This document shows, piece by piece, positions 22,960 through 25,625 of a stretch of DNA of 25,625 nucleotides (within the stretch, counting starts at the first letter, position 1; every line of letters starts with the position of its first letter). A program made the translations under genes and the position numbers. The DNA is taken from assembly GCA_028866155.1 (NCBI GenBank), contig JAGWIT010000007.1:1-25625 (forward strand). The letters run 5' to 3'. The notes under the pieces are model-generated. The model did not search any database and was not told where the DNA came from. It worked only from the letters and a program-made list of their open reading frames with translations. The DNA is from Patescibacteria group bacterium. Its GTDB lineage: Bacteria; Patescibacteriota; Minisyncoccia; Phycocordibacterales; SBAW01.

Positions 22960-24311
22960 AAACGGTTTTCATCACCATCAGCGACGGGGAAGTCTCAAAG
23001 AGCATCCTTCAGTCGGATATCTTTCCGCGGCTAAGTGCGCGCATGCTTGTTGTTTTGTTGGTGCCCAAACATAAACTTGCTTATTTTTCTGAACGCTACG
23101 CATCCGAGCGAGTATCGGCCGAGGTGATGCCGCGTGCGCGCAGTTCGAGGTTCGAGGAGTTTTGGGCCGACCTTTTTTTGTACAGCCTTCACACCAAGAG
23201 CATCCGTATCAAAATTGAATACTCGTACGCATCGGGCGGCTCGCGGCTCGGGAAGTATATAAAGTTACTGTTGTGGAATCTCGGACGGTTTCGCGGATAT
23301 CGGGCCGCATGCCGATGGTTTTATCACGTGCTGCCGGAGCGTTCCTTCGATGCTTTGCTCGAGCTCTATCATCCAGACGCGGTATTTGCCGCCAACCTCA
23401 CTTCGATGGAGGATGCCCGGTTGCTCAAGGCGGCGCGCCGGCGCGGAGTGAGAAGCATCGGCATGCCTAAGGGTTGGGATAACCTGACGCTCAAAACCTT
23501 TTTGCCGGTGTGCCCCGACATGCTATTGGTCGAGACCGAGGCTATGCGGAGCGACGCGCTGGCGCTCGATGTGCCCGCCGGCAAAATAAAAGTCGTCGGG
23601 TTCCCAAAGTTTGACCCGTATGCCGACCGTGGCCTCATTATTCCGCGTGCGGAGTTTATGCGGCGGTTTGGTTTTGATCCAAGCAAAAAACTTATTCTAT
23701 ACGCAGGTGCGGGCGACCAGCTCGCGCCGCATGACGAGGAAATCCTCTCGGACTTTCTTGAAGCTATCGCTCAGGGTACTGTAGTGGGCGCGCCGCAGGT
23801 GCTGGTGCGCCCTCATCCTAAATATAAATATCGCGCCGAGATTCTCCCGCGCTACCCGTTTTGGGCGCTTGATAGGCCCGGCACCGCGGTGGCGGGATAT
23901 GAAGCGGCGTTCGAGTTCGACCGCGCCGACGTCATCCATCTGATGAACTCGCTGTATCACTGCGACTTGCTCATCCACACCGCTTCGACGCTTGGCGTCG
24001 AGGCCGCAATTTTTGACAAGCCGTCGATAACGCTCGCTTACGACGGGCATGCGCATATGCCGCCGGAGCTCTCCATTGCGCGATACTATGACTATGTGCA
24101 TTTTAAGCGCGTGCTCGCGACCCATGGCATGAAGGCGGCTTATATATTTGACGAGCTTGTGCGATATACTAACGGATATCTGGCAAACCCTTTGTCCGAC
24201 CATGCCGGCCGGCAAAAAATAGCCGAAGAAAATGCTTATCATACCGACGGTAGGGCAGGCGAGCGGGTCGCCGAGGCGGTGTTAGAGCTGGTTGAGCCCG
24301 CAAAAAATTAA
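22956..24311 (+). CDS. GT-B-fold glycosyl/glycerophosphotransferase-like protein of unknown specificity
   Basis: I recognise the fold but not a named family. The C-terminal half looks like the shared GT-B core of CDP-glycerol glycerophosphotransferases and UDP-GlcNAc 2-epimerase-like proteins. It has KLILYAGAGDQLAP (245-258), VLVRPHPKYKYR (282-292) and CDLLIHTASTLGVEAAIFDK (336-355), the last being the helix that usually holds the donor phosphate. An internal block SIGMPKGWDNLTLK (167-180) is strikingly polar-aromatic and may be the linker between domains. The N-terminal 150 residues have hydrophobic strands (MLVVLLVPKHKLAYF) and many basic residues, and no signal peptide. At 451 residues it is complete. 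It is coupled by ATGA to the YfhO gene and is followed ten bases later by NeuC, so it may handle a nonulosonate or related sugar. Confidence 0.65.
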   Translation: MKTVFITISDGEVSKSILQSDIFPRLSARMLVVLLVPKHKLAYFSERYASERVSAEVMPRARSSRFEEFWADLFLYSLHTKSIRIKIEYSYASGGSRLGKYIKLLLWNLGRFRGYRAACRWFYHVLPERSFDALLELYHPDAVFAANLTSMEDARLLKAARRRGVRSIGMPKGWDNLTLKTFLPVCPDMLLVETEAMRSDALALDVPAGKIKVVGFPKFDPYADRGLIIPRAEFMRRFGFDPSKKLILYAGAGDQLAPHDEEILSDFLEAIAQGTVVGAPQVLVRPHPKYKYRAEILPRYPFWALDRPGTAVAGYEAAFEFDRADVIHLMNSLYHCDLLIHTASTLGVEAAIFDKPSITLAYDGHAHMPPELSIARYYDYVHFKRVLATHGMKAAYIFDELVRYTNGYLANPLSDHAGRQKIAEENAYHTDGRAGERVAEAVLELVEPAKN

Positions 24312-24320
24312 GCAATAAGT

Positions 24321-25598
24321 ATGTCATCTTCGCCAAGAAAAATAGCGGTCGTCATCACCAACCGCGCGCCCTATGGCCGGCTCAAGCCGGTTATGCGCGC
24401 TATTGTGGCGCGTCCGGACCTCAAACTCAAAATTATCGTCGGTATACCGGTGGCCTCCAAGCGACTTTTGTTCGGGCTCAAACACTCGACATTCCGCTCG
24501 TTAAAAGAATCTCTGCCATGGCTCATCCGCGCCCGTATCAAGACCTTTGTGCACGGGGGAGACGTGTCGCGTTTCGAGTTGCTTCCAAAATTGATACGCA
24601 GTGATGGTTTTCATATCGACCGGTACCTGCCGATGTTTTTGGAGGGCGGGGACCTCCAAACCATGCTCAAGGTGCAAGGCAGCGTGCTCTTCGAACTCCC
24701 TGCGATACTGAAGGAGCTAAAACCCGACGTGCTGTTGGTGCATGCTGATCGCTACGAGATGCTGCCGGTCGCGATGGCGGCCGCGACGCTCAATATTCCG
24801 GTTGCCCACACACAAGGCGGCGACGTGTCGGGGACATTCGACGAAACGGTGCGCCACGCCATCACTAAGATCGCGCACATACACTTTCCTACCACGGACA
24901 AAAGCAAGCAACGACTCATACAAATGGGTGAGGACCCGCGCTACGTTATTATGACCGGCTGTCCGACCATGGATGTGCTTAAAGACCTCGACCTCACGAT
25001 TGACGGAGGCATTTGGGAGCGCAACGGCAAGGGCTTCGGCGACCATATCGATTTTTCAAAACCATATGCGTTGGTGCTCCAGCACCCGGTCACCTCCGAG
25101 TATGTGCAATCACGAAATAATATGGAAGAACTCCTCGCCGCGCTGGAACAAATACGCATGCCGACGCTCTTATTCGGGCCCAACATCGACGGCGGCACCG
25201 ATGGCTCGACCGCGGCGGTGCGCGAGTTCACCAAACACCACACGCTCCCGGTGCTCTGCATCTACAAAACCTTCAACGCCGAGGATTTTTATCGTGTACT
25301 CAATGACGCCGCGGTCGCAGTCGGCAACTCATCGAGCTTTATCCGCGAGGGCTCCTACCTCGGCACGCCCGCCGTCGTGGTCGGCACGCGCCAGCAAGAG
25401 CGCGAGCGGGCCGACAATGTCGTGGATGCCGGCTATGACCGCACAGAAATTGAGAAAGCGATGCGCGCGCAATTAGCGCACGGCCGCTACCCGCAAAGTA
25501 ATCTCTATGGTGACGGCCACACGAGCGAGCGGATAGCCGAGGCGCTCGCCACCATGCCGCTCCCCTCGATGCAAAAGATTTTTCATACGCGTCCATGA
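24321..25598 (+). CDS. neuC: NeuC-type (hydrolysing) UDP-GlcNAc 2-epimerase
   Basis: NeuC-like enzymes hydrolyse and epimerise UDP-GlcNAc (or a UDP-diamino sugar) to free ManNAc (or its analogue), the substrate of NeuB. The GT-B fold shows ITNRAPYGRLKPVMRAI (12-28), the active-site LLVHADRYEMLPVAMAA (138-154), HTQGGDVSGTFDETVRHAIT (163-182), then VITMT-like strand VIMTGCPTMDVL, LVLQHPVTSEY (251-261) and the UDP-binding AVGNSSSFIREGSYLGTP (333-350). HADRYE replaces the more usual HGDRxE. The protein is 425 residues against about 375-390 for typical NeuC; the extra residues lie near 45-95. The pairing with NeuB at 6142 argues for a sialic, legionaminic or related acid. The specific sugar is not resolved. 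TGA 25596-25598 ends the gene. Confidence 0.87.
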   Translation: MSSSPRKIAVVITNRAPYGRLKPVMRAIVARPDLKLKIIVGIPVASKRLLFGLKHSTFRSLKESLPWLIRARIKTFVHGGDVSRFELLPKLIRSDGFHIDRYLPMFLEGGDLQTMLKVQGSVLFELPAILKELKPDVLLVHADRYEMLPVAMAAATLNIPVAHTQGGDVSGTFDETVRHAITKIAHIHFPTTDKSKQRLIQMGEDPRYVIMTGCPTMDVLKDLDLTIDGGIWERNGKGFGDHIDFSKPYALVLQHPVTSEYVQSRNNMEELLAALEQIRMPTLLFGPNIDGGTDGSTAAVREFTKHHTLPVLCIYKTFNAEDFYRVLNDAAVAVGNSSSFIREGSYLGTPAVVVGTRQQERERADNVVDAGYDRTEIEKAMRAQLAHGRYPQSNLYGDGHTSERIAEALATMPLPSMQKIFHTRP

Positions 25599-25604
25599 TA
25601 GGAT

Positions 25605-25625
25605 ATGTCCATGAATATTTTGTGC
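25605..25625 (+). CDS. Start of a further gene, cut by right window edge (frame uncertain)
   Basis: Only 21 bases remain after the NeuC gene. ATG 25605 and in-frame ATG 25611 would give MSMNILC, a plausible enzyme N-terminus. A different frame from ATG 25595, which forms an ATGA overlap with the NeuC stop, would give MIGYVHEYFV and is also open. I cannot choose firmly or name the product. The position after NeuC is one where a cytidylyltransferase, deacetylase or another sugar enzyme would be expected. Confidence 0.35.

Noticed and set aside
23697..24242. 181-residue minus-strand frame opposite the GT-B gene
   Set aside because: It is Arg/His-rich, lies opposite the RPHPK and HTASTLG motifs and has no independent support.
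1..25625. CRISPR array, tRNA/rRNA genes, insertion sequences or phage genes
   Set aside because: No regularly spaced repeats, no conserved RNA gene segments, and no transposase, integrase or phage protein motifs were seen on either strand.

Overview
The window is one dense surface-polysaccharide locus: 21 coding sequences of useful length (19 complete, one frameshifted, one cut by the left edge), plus a few codons of a next gene at the right edge. Nearly every product makes, modifies, moves or assembles activated sugars. There is no rRNA, tRNA, CRISPR array or transposase, and no gene-free stretch longer than 300 bases; the longest gaps are 654-777 and 19533-19647. The organism cannot be named from sequence alone. 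Compact genes with 1- and 4-base overlaps, very few Shine-Dalgarno sites, -10 boxes placed 6-9 bases before start codons, and paired YfhO/DPM1-type genes suggest a bacterium with a streamlined genome, such as a member of the Patescibacteria (Candidate Phyla Radiation). This is inference. TGA is a normal stop here (6142, 9750, 22959, 25598), so recoded lineages that read TGA as Gly are excluded.

Layout. (1) Plus strand 1-10493: a partial GT4, a truncated nucleotide-sugar dehydrogenase with a terminal membrane helix, GT4, GT9, exostosin-like, GT4, NeuB-type synthase, a YfhO-type membrane glycosyltransferase and a DPM1-like GT2. (2) Minus strand 14818-10445: a nucleotide-sugar dehydrogenase, two extended SDR enzymes and a DegT-fold PLP enzyme that has His where the PLP lysine should be, all linked by ATGA overlaps. 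(3) Plus 14904-17122: a methyltransferase and a Wzx-like flippase. (4) Minus 20416-17055: an FkbM methyltransferase frameshifted at a run of nine C, a UGD-like dehydrogenase with altered active-site residues, and a GT2. (5) Plus 20488-25598: a second YfhO protein, a GT-B-fold enzyme and a NeuC-type 2-epimerase.

How it fits together (inference). NeuC would release ManNAc or a diamino relative from a UDP-sugar, and NeuB would condense it with phosphoenolpyruvate into a nonulosonic acid. The dehydrogenases would supply uronic acids, and the SDR/DegT block would supply a deoxy or amino sugar. Cytoplasmic glycosyltransferases would build a lipid-linked repeat, which the flippase exports. The YfhO/DPM1 pair would add side-branch sugars on the outer face, using a polyprenyl-phosphate sugar.

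The items most worth a second look are the His-for-Lys PLP enzyme without the cysteines of an Fe-S cluster, the C9 tract that splits FkbM, the recurring -10-box-to-ATG architecture implying leaderless transcripts, the two convergent overlapping gene ends, and the two unusual nucleotide-sugar dehydrogenases.
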